Shown here in pieces: positions 9,211 to 20,937 of a stretch of DNA of 36,647 nucleotides. The notes beneath the pieces were generated by a model. The model made no database searches. It saw nothing but the letters and a program-made list of their open reading frames with translations, and was not told the origin of the DNA. A program made the translations under genes and the position numbers. The DNA is taken from the NCBI GenBank assembly GCA_015680685.1, contig MNCI01006539.1:249151-285797 (forward strand), given 5' to 3'. Origin of the DNA: Gnetum montanum (taxonomy: Eukaryota > Streptophyta > Gnetopsida > Gnetales > Gnetaceae). Every line of letters starts with the position of its first letter. Positions within the stretch are counted from its first letter, which is position 1.

Positions 9211-11525
9211 GATATTTTTGGTAGTTGTTGATGATTTTCTAGGTATGCTTGGTCATATGTTTTGCATTCCAAGAATGAAGTATTTCCTACATCTAGGAAT
9301 TTTTAGAAGCTTGTTAAGAATAGGTTTGGTTTGAGGATTAAGGTAATTAGGTTAGATCGTGGTGGTGAATTTGTTTTAAATAAATTCAATGATTATTATG
9401 TTGAATGTGGAATAAAGAAACAAAACACATGTAGGTATTCATCCCAAAGCAATGACATGGCAGAAAGGAAGAATGGTATCTTACAAGAGATGAGAAGATG
9501 TTTGTTGAAACATGCCTCAATTTCAAATGAGTATTGACATGAGGCAATCCACATGGCAACCTATTTGCTCGGTAGGTTGATTACTTCATCAAATGGAGAG
9601 AAGACTCCTTATCAATTGCTTTATGGTAAGCCTCCAAATTTATTTGATTTAAAGGTATTTGGTTGTTTTTGTTATGTCAAGATTCCAAATTGGTTGATAG
9701 ATAAGTTGGATGATACAGGCAAAAGGTGTTTATTTTTTTGTCATGACTTGAGAACATGTGGATATAAATGTTTTGATCTCATTGATAGGAAGTGGTATTG
9801 CTCTAGAAATGTTGTATTTGATGAATCAAAGTTAGGTTTTGATGAGTTTCACAAGCTTGATCAAGATAAGAAGCAAGAGTACAACACAAGACATTGGATG
9901 GAAAAGGACCACCCACATTCTCAAATGTTGGATAGAGAATTTAATAAAAGAATGACAAGAAGTCAAGCCATTGCTTATGTTACATATGTTGATCTTGCAC
10001 ATGAGCCCACAAATGTCATGGAGGCTCTTAAATCTTAAGTTTTGATTGAAGCCATGAAGAAGGAAATGAGTTCTATTAAGAGAAATAAAACTTAGATGTT
10101 GGTGGATAGGCCAAAATCAAAGAAATTCATTGGCACCAAATGGATCTTTAAAACCAAATACAATGAAGTTGGTAAAATTATTGCACACAAGGTTGGACTT
10201 GTAGCAAGAGGTTTTCTTCTAAAGAAGCATGTTGATTATGATGATATTTTTGGTCCTATTGCTAGATTTGAGACTATTAATCTTATGGTCTAATTTTCTA
10301 CTCATAAAGGTATGAAACTCTATCAAATGGATGTTAATTTGATATTTATTAATGTAAAATTAGAAGAGGATGTTTATATTTATTAGCCTAAAGGTTTTGA
10401 GGTTCAAGGACAAGAAAACAAGGTGTGCAAGTTGAACAAAGCTTTGCATGGCATGAAGAAAGTTCCAAGAGATTGATTACATAGAATTAATGAATGTTTT
10501 TTCAAGAATAATTATAGGAGTTGTATGTTTGAGCCTACCTTGTACTTTAAATATGAAAGTTCCAATTTCATCATTATTTCACTTTATGTTGATGACTTGG
10601 TTTTTATGGCTACGTTTGAAAAATTAAATAAGCAATTCAAGCATGATATGAAAGTTGAGTTTGAGATAAAGAATGTGGGAGTCCTCAGATATTTTTTAGG
10701 AATCCAAATTAATTAGGAAGAAGATTGTTTGAAGATGCATCAATTAACGTATCCATAGGGCATCATTGAAAAGTATGGGCTAGAGGAAGCCAAAATTGCT
10801 ACAAGCCCACTTCTTCAAAATATGAAGCTTTCAAGTAAAGATGATACTCCATTGGTTGATCCTTCCTTATGTAGAGGTATCATTGGTTCATTAATATTTT
10901 TGTGTCATAGCAAGCCTAATTTGGAATATGCAATTTCATTTTTATCAAGGTTTATGCAAGAGCTAAGGCAATCACATCTTAATGCCCTGAAGCATCTTTT
11001 GAGATATGTTAAAGAAATATTTGATTTTGACATTAAGTTCATTGATGGAGATGGAAAGTTTTATGTTTTTTTTTATGCTGATTAGGGAGGAGATGTAGAT
11101 GATCGTAAGTCAACTTCTGGTTGCTTTATTTTTTATGGTTCTAATCCTATTTATTAAAAGACAAAGAAATAAACTAGTGTGAACCTCTCATCATCTGTTA
11201 TGTTCTCAATTAGGTTTTGAAGTTGAGCTTCCAATTCCCATGTTGGTGGATAATACAATAGCAATTCAATTGTCCAAGGAGCACATAATTCATAAGAGCA
11301 AGCATATTGACATAAAATATTACTTTATCAAGCATGAAGTGAAGAAGTACATAATTAAGCTCACACATGTTCAAAGCAATGATCAATTAGCTAATTTACT
11401 AACTAAGCCATTGCAAGCTTATTGAATTGACTATCTTTTAAACATGATTTGTTTGTGTAAAGTAAATAATTAGAAAAAAGATTTTCAAGTTTTAATTTAG
11501 CCATTCTCAAACCAATTTCAAGACT

Positions 11526-11536
11526 AAAGGAGGGAA
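11526..11536 (+). other. Polypurine tract of the copia element
   Basis: AAAGGAGGGAA lies immediately before the 3' LTR, where second-strand DNA synthesis is primed. Confidence 0.9.
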
Positions 11537-12042
11537 TGTTGATTATTGTGTAGTGTAGAAATTGTTTTCTTCTACTTTGAATAATTTTTTTAAAAAAAGT
11601 TATTTGGGTTAGTAACTTTTATAATTATTAAAAGTTCTTTTTAACATTCAAGGCTTTTTTAAAAAATGAATTTTTTTGTAGTAGTTAGTGGTAAGTTCTG
11701 ATGAGTTTAACTTAGTCATGTTCAATGTAACTCTAAGTTGAGTGTGTTTTTTCTTTTCTTACAGAAGAGCTACATTATGGTGCTAAGAGCTTGTTGTAAT
11801 GCTTTTTTTTGGAAGAAGTTAGCATTTCTCATATTTTTCAAGCTCTATTCTAGTGTTAATTCTTCATAATGAATTTTTCTAATGATTTGATTTTCACAAT
11901 TGAATTTCTCAGTTTCCTAATTTCTCAGTTATTTCATAATACATTTTACGTGACATCACAAGATTTGATAATATCACAAGTATTTCTCAATTTTTAACCA
12001 CAAAGCTTTCATTCCTCCTTATCTGCTACACTCATTTCAAGA
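11537..12042 (+). repeat. 3' LTR of the copia element
   Basis: 506 bp from TGTTGATTATTGTGTAGTGT to CTCATTTCAAGA. It is aligned with the 5' LTR but has many substitutions and indels; the last bases have drifted from TCAACA to TCAAGA. Confidence 0.92.
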
Positions 12043-12630
12043 AAATGATCAAAAAACTACTTAATGGGACCATATTTTCCTTAATTTAATCAAAATATTA
12101 ATTTCTAGCATGATAGTTACATGTTTGTGCTCGTTAGCATCGGCTCAATATGTGTAAAATGCTGGATGGACAAAAAGTTTAGTATCATTGGTTTTTACTA
12201 GAGAAATTATAAGAAATGTGGAAAATACATAAAAGGCCAAAAACAAATTAGAAACCCTCATAGCATATAAACTAAAAAGTGACTTAAAACAAGACAAAAA
12301 GATGGGGCTATAAGAAAAGTCAACGTGGGATGGTGATGTATGCTCTATGACATTCTTATGATGACATCTATTTTATTTATATGCAAATTGTCCACTTCAT
12401 ATTAATGGCTAGAAAAGCAACAAAGGACTCATTTAATAGCAGCCATTTGACTCTCTTCTTGAGTATTATCAATTTCACATGTCCACTCCCTCATGAGAGG
12501 TTGCTTGTCCAAGTTAAGTAGTAATGATGTCATGAATAAAAAAAGGATTTTTGAAGAATGGGTTGTCGACTCATCCATTGTGTAACTTTTTATGCACAAG
12601 TCTTTACCCAAGCCCTAAGATCACCTACAT

Positions 12631-12646
12631 CCTATAAATAGAGGGG
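12631..12646 (+). promoter_or_regulatory. Possible TATA box with purine-rich leader
   Basis: CCTATAAATAGAGGGG is followed within 30-110 nt by GGAAGGGAAG and GGAGAGGAGAGGAAGAG. The same layout occurs at 15474 and 32615. There is no direct evidence of transcription. Confidence 0.3.
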
Positions 12647-14705
12647 TTGTTTGCTCTTATTTTCACTTTTGGCCAAGGAAGGGAAGACTATGTTAGTTGA
12701 AGGGGTGAGGAGTTGAGGAGAGGAGAGGAAGAGTGGTTGTTCTTTGCTTATTCTCAGCCATCTCTTGGGTTGTCTTGATTAGTCTAGTGGGCTCTTGGGA
12801 GGAGGATTTTGTTATTGTTGTTGGAGGATTTTGGGACTAATTTTTAGGAACTATTTGACTAATGCAAGGGATAGTTTTCTCTAATTTTGTGAGGGGATTT
12901 TGATAACACCTTGGGACCTACAATTTGAAGTTGACTTCCTGAGGCTATTAGCTAGACAACAACCCAACTTTGAGCTACCTTCTTCCTTACCAAACTGGTT
13001 AAGTTTAACTTTAAAGATGTGTATTTCAAATCCTTGTTATATAAAATTTTTCGTATGTGTTTGAAGTTATATTAGGCTGGACAAGAGAAGATTATTTCAT
13101 GAGGGCATGTGGGGTTTCTTATGAGTTATGAGTCATGTAAGGAGTCTTTCACATACCTTGGATTTGATTTTTGGTATGCATGTTTTGGGCTTATGAGTTC
13201 GCATTTTCTTGTATCATGTGCACATGGTATTTCATGTTTTTGGAATCATTTTTTTTTATAAAAGAAATGCCTTCAATCATTCTATCTAGTACAAGTGATC
13301 TCTTGTGTGGACTACAAGGGCTTAGTTCTTGGAGGTGCTTAGTCCTCACCATTTTATCCAATTCTAGTTTCTTCTAATATGGACTACAAGATGATGTAGG
13401 GTTGGAAAGACTTGTTGAATCACAATTGGATGGCCAAAGGGTCTATTGAGTACTTATTTTAATATTAAAAATAAAGCTATACATATTATAGATTTTAGAT
13501 GTCTTTTGTTAAGTGAACATGTTCTATTTTGGGCCAATTTTAAGGGTTTCTAATAGACTTGTTATGTCCTAAATCATTGTTAAGTGATCCTTTGTTCAAG
13601 CCTACATTTTTCTCAATGTGAAAACATGAGAGGCTGGAAAAATTATTAATGAAGATGTCAAAGTTTGGAGCCATGTTAATCCATCATGATGTTCAAGCTT
13701 AGTGTATATCAAATTTTATTATTGTTACTTCTTTCCATATTGTACACGAGCACATATATTTAGTTTATTTAGTGCTTCATAAAATTAGAATTTTGATTCT
13801 TTAATAATGCTAGTATAGAGACTACCATTATTTTTCTTTTTGTTATTATCTAACATTTGCTATTTTTTGATTTTTTAGACATGGTAAAAATGGGATTAAC
13901 ATTTGCCTTTGTTTATCTTTTTTTAAGAAAAAGGAATTTTAAGTTTTTCTATTCTTTATTTTAGCTTGAGCAAAAAAAGGGACTATTACTATTATTATTA
14001 TATTTTTTTATGGTTGTGTTGACACATTTAAGCCATCCTATGGAGAAGCATTTTTAAATTAATGTTTGGATTTTATGAGATCCAAATGTTATTAGTGTAT
14101 TCAAGATAGTGTGCAAATGGAAAAGAGACAAAAGTTCAGTTACTTTCTCTGTAAAATGGAAGTGTGTTTATGAACAAGTAGGGTGTCCATTTTTTACAAC
14201 CATGGAGCTTGGTTTCAATTGTCATGAATTAAAATTTTTCAAAGTAGAGAAATAGGAGTATTATAGTTGTTCATTCAAGTGAAAGATAGTGGAGGCAACC
14301 GTAATTATTCAACATTGTTTAAGGATATTCTAGAACCTACTAGCTACAGACCAATAAGAGATATTTCACAAAGTTGCAAAACATCAAATGCTAGATCTGA
14401 TAAAATATGATTATCTGCACAAGAATGCTAACTATTTGTTGTCCACCACATGAGCCATAGAAGTTTAATAACATGGGAGTGAAGATCTTAATAAAGCTTC
14501 ACAAATTCGTAAATATTTTTAAAAACTATTAGAGCATCATCTGGGATTTGAAAATGAACAACAAAAATTCATATTATCAACACCAAAAATGCAATCTAAA
14601 ACCCTAAGAAATATTTCTTATTCAATGACATCCATCATCACAAGTAGAAGAAATGAACAATGAATATATTAAAATTGGTAAAATTTTAAGCCCAAACTCA
14701 AGTGC

Positions 14706-14779
14706 AAGGCATAAAACTATATCAACGAAGAAACCCTGCAATAAGGCATAAAACTATATCAACGAAGAAACTCTGCAAT
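14706..14779. repeat. 37-bp tandem duplication
   Basis: AAGGCATAAAACTATATCAA and the following 17 bases occur twice head to tail (14706-14742 and 14743-14779) with one difference (CCCTGC versus CTCTGC). Confidence 0.92.
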
Positions 14780-15189
14780 AGAGATGGAACTGAAGAATCC
14801 ATCAAACCAAACTACAACAATGAGGAAATGCGTGGCCTCTCTTGGCTAGGTTAGGCCATGACCCAAAATGATGCCTATGGCTCAGGCAGAGCCATCACTA
14901 ATGCTAGTTATGATGGTAGCATTGCAACAAAGGCGATGACGACGTAGTTGCAAGCTCCACCGAAAAAGGATAGGAAAGCATTTGTTTTGGCTTGGAGGAA
15001 CCAACATCGAGGATGCAACAAGGCATCATAGATGGCAGGTTTTCCCTAAACATGGGAAGAGGACAACGCAATATCGGGCAACAAAGCTCGAAGCCTTAAC
15101 AACATTATTTAAAGAAATATATATATTGCATTATTTTAAAAGATGGAAAAGGTTATTGGCGTAGGAAAAAAATATTTATGAACATTTGA

Positions 15190-16340
15190 TAAATCTAGTT
15201 TTACTTTTCATAGAAAATTATGTTTAATTCTCCAAGATATTTGTAGTCTCTTATGGGACACTTGCCAAATTTGGCATATATTTCTCATTTTTTTGTAACT
15301 TCCTATGGTGATCTACATGATATTTATCACCAAGGAAAAACTTGGTCATCATAACTTAAATTTCTAATAACTTCCTATGGAAGTTATAACTTCTAAGGTA
15401 GTTATAAGTTAATATCCCTAGATATTTGTAATACCCTTAACTTTTCATGATTATTGTAAGTACTCATGGCCACTATAAAAAGGCTTCAAGGGTAGAAGAA
15501 AAAAAAAGAAGGGAGAAGATTGGAAAAGACAATTGAAGATTATTGGTAAGATGGCTTGCTAAAGACATCAATTTGACTACTTTGTTTTAATCCTATGAGT
15601 TCATTTTTTTCCCATTTTTTTTAGTTAGTTAGCTAATGGTTTAGATAGTAATGTCTTAATGAAATTGCCTATTTTGAGCATAGAAAATCTAGGAAAGTCT
15701 TTGGTATTTTAATATAATTAAAGTAGCTTCATTGTTTAAAAGTGTATTGCCTTAGTATTTGGATCAAGAAATTCTCAAATTTTTGAAAGGTTTGTTTAAT
15801 GCAACTTGTGACAACTATTAACTAGCCAAAATAGAGACTCATACTTTGTCATTTACATAGCATTTTTGATAGTATAATAAAATTTTCTTTTATGAAATTG
15901 TTTGTTGAGCTTAGAAGGTTTGAACAATTCATAGTTATTGAATTGAGAATAGATAAATTGTGATGTGTTTCCTTGTGTTAATTTGTCTTGTTTAAATACT
16001 TGAGATTTCACATAAATCTAATTTCTTTTTTTTTTCTTTTCTAAGTCCATTGAATCTTGCTCTATTTTTTATTTTCTTGTAGAATTTTCTTTCTAGGGAA
16101 AATTAGGATTAGATTGGGAAAATTGTGCTTAAAAATTTTTACAAAATTTTATTTGTTACAAGTAATGTACTAGGGATCATATAGACTAAGTGATTGGACA
16201 AAATAAGAGTCTTCAACAACTCAATATTGAACAAAGTTTGCTGAATTTCTTTTATGATAGCCAATTATAGTTTCATACATAACCTAACCATTTCAACATT
16301 TACAACAACAAACACATACTTATGACTAGTGCATTTTATA
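15190..16340 (+). other. Promoter-like patch and AT-rich tail, possible old solo LTR
   Basis: A TATA box (TATAAAAAGG, 15474-15483) is followed by a purine-rich leader (GAAGAAAAAAAAAGAAGGGA) and preceded by a palindromic patch. The layout matches an LTR U3/R region, but I could not place TG..CA ends or a target duplication, and there is no internal region beside it. Confidence 0.3.
15369..15410 (+). promoter_or_regulatory. Inverted-repeat patch AACTTCC..GGAAGTT
   Basis: AACTTCCTATGGAAGTT is a 17-nt palindrome with a 3-nt centre (7-nt arms), followed by related AGTTATAACTTC and GTAGTTATAAGTT. It lies about 65-105 nt upstream of the TATA box at 15474. Confidence 0.5.
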
Positions 16341-18091
16341 ACTACTAAGTTTATTTGAAGGTATTTGGGCCTTGGTGTTGCTACAGACTAGCAAGCACCT
16401 AAACTTTATTTGAAGAACACATTCATTCCCATGACTTTCTAGGATCACAATATCGTGAGGCACCCCACATTGGTGGTCATGTCCTAAACGATCACCAACA
16501 AGTTGGTAATCTATTTCTTAAGATTCTACCTCTCAATTACTGATATTATAGATCTTGAAAGATATCTTAGGGTGAGAGAAAAAAATAGAACAAAACGTTG
16601 TCAAATTTTGACTCCCATGAGTTGTGTGGATTATAATCTTAGATTTCTTTTCAAACCCTACATCTTTTCTAAATATAGATTTGATTGTTAAAAATTTAGG
16701 CCCTATTTTCAAACTTTGTTTGCCCAATTATTGATGCCTAAAAATAGAGAAAAATATTGGTTAATGGTCCTATGAAAAACAAACCCTACCTATTCTAACT
16801 CTATCATTTGTATGATGTGATCTAGTTCTTATAGGACATTTAAAATACACTTGAGATGCCTAGTTATTTATTTTATTTGTATGATGGGAATATTACATCT
16901 TGGAAGACTAGAGGTCTCATTGGAGTAAATCTTTCTTTACATGAATTTTTTTTGCTTGTTTTCATAGTTAGAGTTTTTTTATGCAATGTAAATATTGTTT
17001 ATTTATTTTTGCTTCAATATGCTAATTCCATTTACTACTCACCAACTATATTATTTTATTTATGAAAAGAAAAAAAAAGAAAATATACGTGTGATCATGT
17101 GTTTTTATTAATTAGGTGGATGATGCATTTGATTGGTGTGCATTGTGTGAAGCATGTTGTATATTTAGGGATCATTAAGTAATCATTCTAATAATAATAT
17201 ATTCATCTTCATACCTTGAATCAATGAGTTTCCTTGTTTATTTATTTTGCATACATCCTACCTTGGATGTAAAGATAAGCACCACTATCCAACCCTACCC
17301 ATACATATATTTAATATCCTAAGTCATTGGACCTAAGGGGATTGAGTTGCATAACATCTCAAGGTTTTTAATGATGCACACATCATTCATAAGTGTGTAC
17401 CCACCTCACATATGATCCCGTCACCTATCTTGGCTGTATACCAAGGTGTAGTCCAAAAATGATGGTTGAGCCAAGCCTTGTTTATGTAATTTAGAACTTG
17501 AAGATAACCCAACTCACGATCGGATGGTAACTAGATTCTTCAAGTTAGATCACCCTTAATGTGGGAATGCAATGTCACATTGCATGGGCAAAGTTGTTGA
17601 AACCTATATTTTATATTCCCAACCATTATTTGAAGCTTATTATAGATTAAATGATTTTGTATGGTAGAAACATGGTGGGAAACTAGGAGTACATCCAACT
17701 AGATTTTTTGTTGTTGCTTGTAAAATAAAACTTGAAATAACTAAGTCACACAAATGTGTAATATTTTATAGCTCTAAAAGTAATACAAAGTGTTAACAAT
17801 TACCCTAGACAATGCTAGTTTTAAAGTTAGACAATATGTAATAGCTGCATCAATGCTTAGGATTATGAGAAGTGACAAGGTCTCACCCTACCAACATCTT
17901 GTTAAGTTCAATGAGGGAAGGAGGTACGTGAGCCCTGTAATCATCCCATCATTATAAGTCACATATTTGTTAGTTGGTAATGTAGGTATAATTCCATGTT
18001 TTTAGAGGATTGGAAAAATTGTATTGATCTTTAGAGGATGGTTATTAGGGGTCGTACAAATTATAATGTTGAATAGTTTTTATTTAGTGAG
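16341..18091. other. AT-rich stretch, no gene recognised
   Basis: Nothing coding is supported. A short inverted repeat, TTGGTGGTC with GATCACCAA, lies at about 16468-16500. The last five bases (GTGAG) are the left target-site copy of the gag-only element. Confidence 0.4.
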
Positions 18092-18922
18092 TGATGAGTG
18101 GCGAGGTACCCCTACACTCAACCATATGAATATGAGCGTTCATGCACGATTCGATCAAACTTTGCAGACGGGCTAGTTGTGGTATCTAAATAGTTACTCG
18201 TTCATCACAGTTCACTGTATTTCCACCTAAACTAGTATTTTCTTTATCACATATGGTTTAGCCTATAGTGAGGTGTATGATGTGGTCCTAGACTAGTGCT
18301 ACTCTTGGAGGCAATGGAAAGTAACTTTGTTTTAACTAAGAGGGAAAGGGTGAAGAGAGTCTAAGCTAGCCTAAGTGCAATGAGCATCCATCCCTTAATC
18401 ATCTGTACACATCTTGGACCTCATGTACTACAACTGGGATTACCAAGCACATGTCCTAGGTACGCTACTGGGATACCAAGTAGTCACACTTAAAATGCTT
18501 GTGATTAAGTCATACTCATTCCACATTTGATAACAGGGATATGAGAGGAAGGTAAAGAGATATTAAGTAAGAAAGTAATAAATAATAGTTAAAACTAAGT
18601 GAATGTTGCAATGATGAAGTAATCTTGATCTTTATTGCTAGTCATGTGCATGTCCAAGTATGTCACACTTGAATAAAGGTTCTGTACAATTACAATCATC
18701 ACACTGTGGGCATGCACCGAGGAAAGGGTTGAGAGGAAAAACTAACAAAAAGATCCTACTCTAATACTAACTTCCTATCACTCTCCTGTGCACCCAATTG
18801 TGTATTTATAGGCTCACATAGAAACCACGATATCATGTATCTGATATAGCTAGTGAGGCCGTGATATTGTGTACCTGATATCGAGGGTCCGATATCAAAG
18901 CCTAGCAAATCATGGTTCATCA
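18092..18922 (-). repeat. 3' LTR of the gag-only element
   Basis: 831 bp, TGATGAGTGGCGAGGTACCC on the plus strand to TCATCA. The minus-strand TATA box is in TATTTATA at 18813-18820, with a GATATC array at about 18828-18898. Confidence 0.95.
18828..18898 (-). promoter_or_regulatory. GATATC array, U3 of the 3' LTR
   Basis: ACGATATCATG, CTGATATAG, GTGATATTGTG, CTGATATCGAG and CCGATATC lie in about 70 bp just upstream (minus strand) of the TATA box at 18813-18820. Confidence 0.6.
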
Positions 18923-18935
18923 TACCCCCACAACT
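18923..18935 (-). other. Polypurine tract of the gag-only element
   Basis: On the minus strand GTTGTGGGGGTA ends directly at the 3' LTR. Just upstream the minus strand reads FVQLEDEFTF, similar to the words that often end gypsy polyproteins, which may be a relic of a lost pol 3' end. Confidence 0.8.
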
Positions 18936-19331
18936 GAATGTAAACTCGTCCTCAAGTTGAACAAAATGAGAACAAGCCCCATTGATTACACAATGGATAG
19001 GTATGGGATTATTGACCAACTAAGAATTTATTCATGTCGTAGTGGAGGATTGCATACAACAAAATTGGGACATGGACACAAAATTACAAAAGTACAAAAT
19101 TTATTAGCACTTATGTGGTTCCTAGTGGTGGTGGTTCCTCCATGGGTCACTTCCCCTTATCTTATGCTCTAGGTTTTAGAATTTGATGGCTTTGAAGGAG
19201 TGCCTAGCACTTTTCCTCTTCAGTTTAGGGGTCCTATGCCATCCATGCTGATGCTTCAATATTTGATGGAGTTGACACCTCCCATGGACATAGCAGTTGT
19301 GGGAACATCTGATTTGCCTTGACATTCTATG

Positions 19332-19611
19332 TCACAAATAGCCATCATTCCCCTTCATAGGCTCGGGCCTTGACCTCTCCACCTTTTTCTTGGCTAGATT
19401 GTATAATGACAAGAGTTCCCTAATGGATGCTAAATGATTGTGCCTCCTACTCTGCATGTTCTGCATGAGGTCCTTAGCCTCTGCCTCCCACTCGGTGCTC
19501 AGTTGCACCTTAAGAAGGTCCTCCTTGTTGTCCTCTTTTAGGGGCCATCTATAATCACACAAAGATCAATTATTAGTAAGGTTATAAAAAGAAGTTCAAT
19601 TATTTCATACC
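19332..19611 (-). CDS. Unidentified small helical ORF in the 3' part of the gag-only element
   Basis: The open frame 19562-19332 contains LSTEWEAEAKDLMQNMQSRR followed by HNHLASIRELLSLYNLAKKK, charged and probably alpha-helical. It is richer in G+C than the flanking non-coding DNA. A better start may be ATGGCCCCTAAAAGAGG at 19548 (MAPKRG) followed by a frameshift. Just before it lies a possible 62-nt intron (19549-19610) with donor AAG/GTATGA, a CTTACTAAT branch-like motif and acceptor GATTATAG. It matches no family I know. It could be an accessory protein of the element, a relic of pol, or chance. Confidence 0.35.
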
Positions 19612-20937
19612 TTACTCATTGCCTTTAATAAATGTTGAATTCTTTACTCAGTGTGATTTTAGAGTTGGAAATTTTCTTAAGGAAGTTGCCCTAAAAGTTT
19701 AATGTCGGACCTGATTTGTTTAGGTGACACATAAAAGGACATGTAATGGTTTTGAGGAATGTTTGATAAAATGATGACAAAGGAAAGAATAGATTTGGCA
19801 ATCAAGTACTTGAAGGGTATAAAATGATGTGGTGATGATGTGCAATGAGTGAAAATTACAAAGCTTACACAAGTGGATCCTCCCCAAAGCAGGTTCCTAC
19901 CTATGATGCCCTTATGTCACCACACCTGAAAATGTCTGTAGGCACTAAAAGGGTTAAATGTAATCCACACTAGTTGCACAAAACACACACATGTAGATAC
20001 CACCGTGATGAGGTATAAATTCAATACTACACAAGACACGAGTCACAAATACATGAACAGCGAGATGAGGCGAATTGTAGAAGGGATTGCAGAGATTGGG
20101 ACATGAGGTAACTAACCCAGGGCATAATGAATCTTGAGTGTAGGGCATTATTAATGTGTCATTAACCCGTCACTCCAAAATCAAGACTAAGTTCATTCCT
20201 TCGATCAGTGACATCGCATTGTTTCATCCCATGGTGGACATTCATAAGAGGATCATGATAGTAAGGTGTATGATCACTTGGCGTTTTATTCAAGGGAGGA
20301 GTGATTTGAAATTTCTTTGCAAAACATTTGTCTTGATCTTTTTGTTTCTTCTTGTCTGGTTGCTTTGGCACACTCTTCTTCTTCTTTTTTTTTTTTGTTT
20401 TTTTTTTTTGGATGCCTAATCTAGAGAAGCTACCTACCTTCAGGCATGGGTGCATGTCTTTCCAGTAGAACCCCCTAGAATAGCATTGGGTTTCTTTATT
20501 GAGTGTCATTATTACTCTTACTCCCATTTTTTGGTAGATCTACAAGGATCTTGGTACAACCAGGCTGCATGATAACTCCTACGGATGTCACCAAGAGAAT
20601 CCACAAGTCCCATTGATGTCACACCCTGGTCATTCCTTCTTAGTTCATCATTCTTCGCTTTGGGCATAATGAGCATAAAAAGTTTTTATGATGACAAGAA
20701 TATCATTGTACTTAGAGTAGAACCTCTTATTAATAAAATGGTTGGGTGGATGTGGTGGGCTCGTTCTCCAAATAATTAGTTACTCGAGACTTGATAGCAT
20801 AGAACAACATCTCAACCAATGAGTCACATGAGTGTTTTATTCATAGATGAGATTACTCATAAAAAGATAAAAAGACAAAACAAAAAATAACAAATAATAA
20901 ATAAAAGAAATAAAACAACAAATTGAAAGGTGAAAAA
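19612..20937 (-). other. Non-coding interior of the gag-only element
   Basis: No pol motif was found. A T-rich run at about 20380-20410 (A-run on the minus strand) yields a Lys-rich frame of no significance. The segment around 19870-19960 (TCCTCCCCAAAGCAGGTTCC) is related to 35795-35880, so this non-coding block exists in another copy at the end of the window. Confidence 0.6.

Larger units (their letters stand above)
6721..11424 (+). pseudogene. Copia pol (protease, integrase, RT, RNase H), broken and interrupted
   Basis: Protease: WILNSGCSNH at 6768 on, with Asn where the catalytic Asp should be, followed by a frameshift. Pre-integrase zinc region: LWHWRLGHASNKNI (about 7174-7215) and CDTCLKGK (7279-7302). 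Integrase is split by solo LTRs and resumes at 8131 and 9211. The three acidic residues of D,D35E remain in LFHMDVVGP, IRLDRGGEF and DMAERKN. GKPPNLFDLKVFGC (about 9628-9670) marks the integrase C-terminal side. RT: TKWIFKTKYNEVG (about 10135-10173) and YVDDL (about 10588). RNase H: DDRKSTSGCF (about 11098), then a short deletion after LSSS. It ends SNDQLANLLTKPLQAY, TGA at 11422-11424. From 9331 to about 11170 one frame is kept, with 11 stops, all at Gln or Trp positions. Confidence 0.93.
5211..12042 (+). mobile_element. Ty1/copia LTR retrotransposon, old, interrupted by two solo LTRs
   Basis: LTRs at 5211-5700 and 11537-12042 begin TGTTGA. The 5' LTR ends TCAACA, giving a perfect 6-bp terminal inverted repeat; the 3' LTR ends TCAAGA. 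An initiator tRNA-Met PBS and a purine-rich PPT sit in the right places. The internal order gag, protease, integrase, RT, RNase H is the copia order. Removing the two nested solo LTRs with their target duplications leaves about 5.0 kb, a normal copia length. The LTRs are clearly diverged with many indels, so the insertion is old. No convincing target duplication remains: the left flank AAACA and right flank AAATG match only in part. Confidence 0.95.
12043..15189. other. AT-rich stretch, no gene recognised
   Basis: Short frames here have no family signature. A TATA-like CCTATAAATAGAGGGG at 12631 is followed by a purine-rich leader (12660-12740), which would suit an LTR or gene promoter on the plus strand, but no matching second LTR or coding sequence was found. 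14820-15090 is less AT-rich and might be a gene fragment, not identified. Confidence 0.4.

Noticed and set aside
8954-9224. Open frames on both strands rich in LIIR/VTL words
   Set aside because: Produced by the palindromic tandem array in U3 of solo LTR 2; both strands are open because the repeat is near-palindromic.
12631-13400. A protein-coding gene after the TATA-like site
   Set aside because: No frame with family features or convincing splice pairs; the 68-residue frame at 13171 is hydrophobic AT-rich noise.
20162-20527. 121-residue frame with a Lys run on the minus strand
   Set aside because: The Lys run is an A-tract, and the rest has no domain; it lies in the non-coding interior of the gag-only element.
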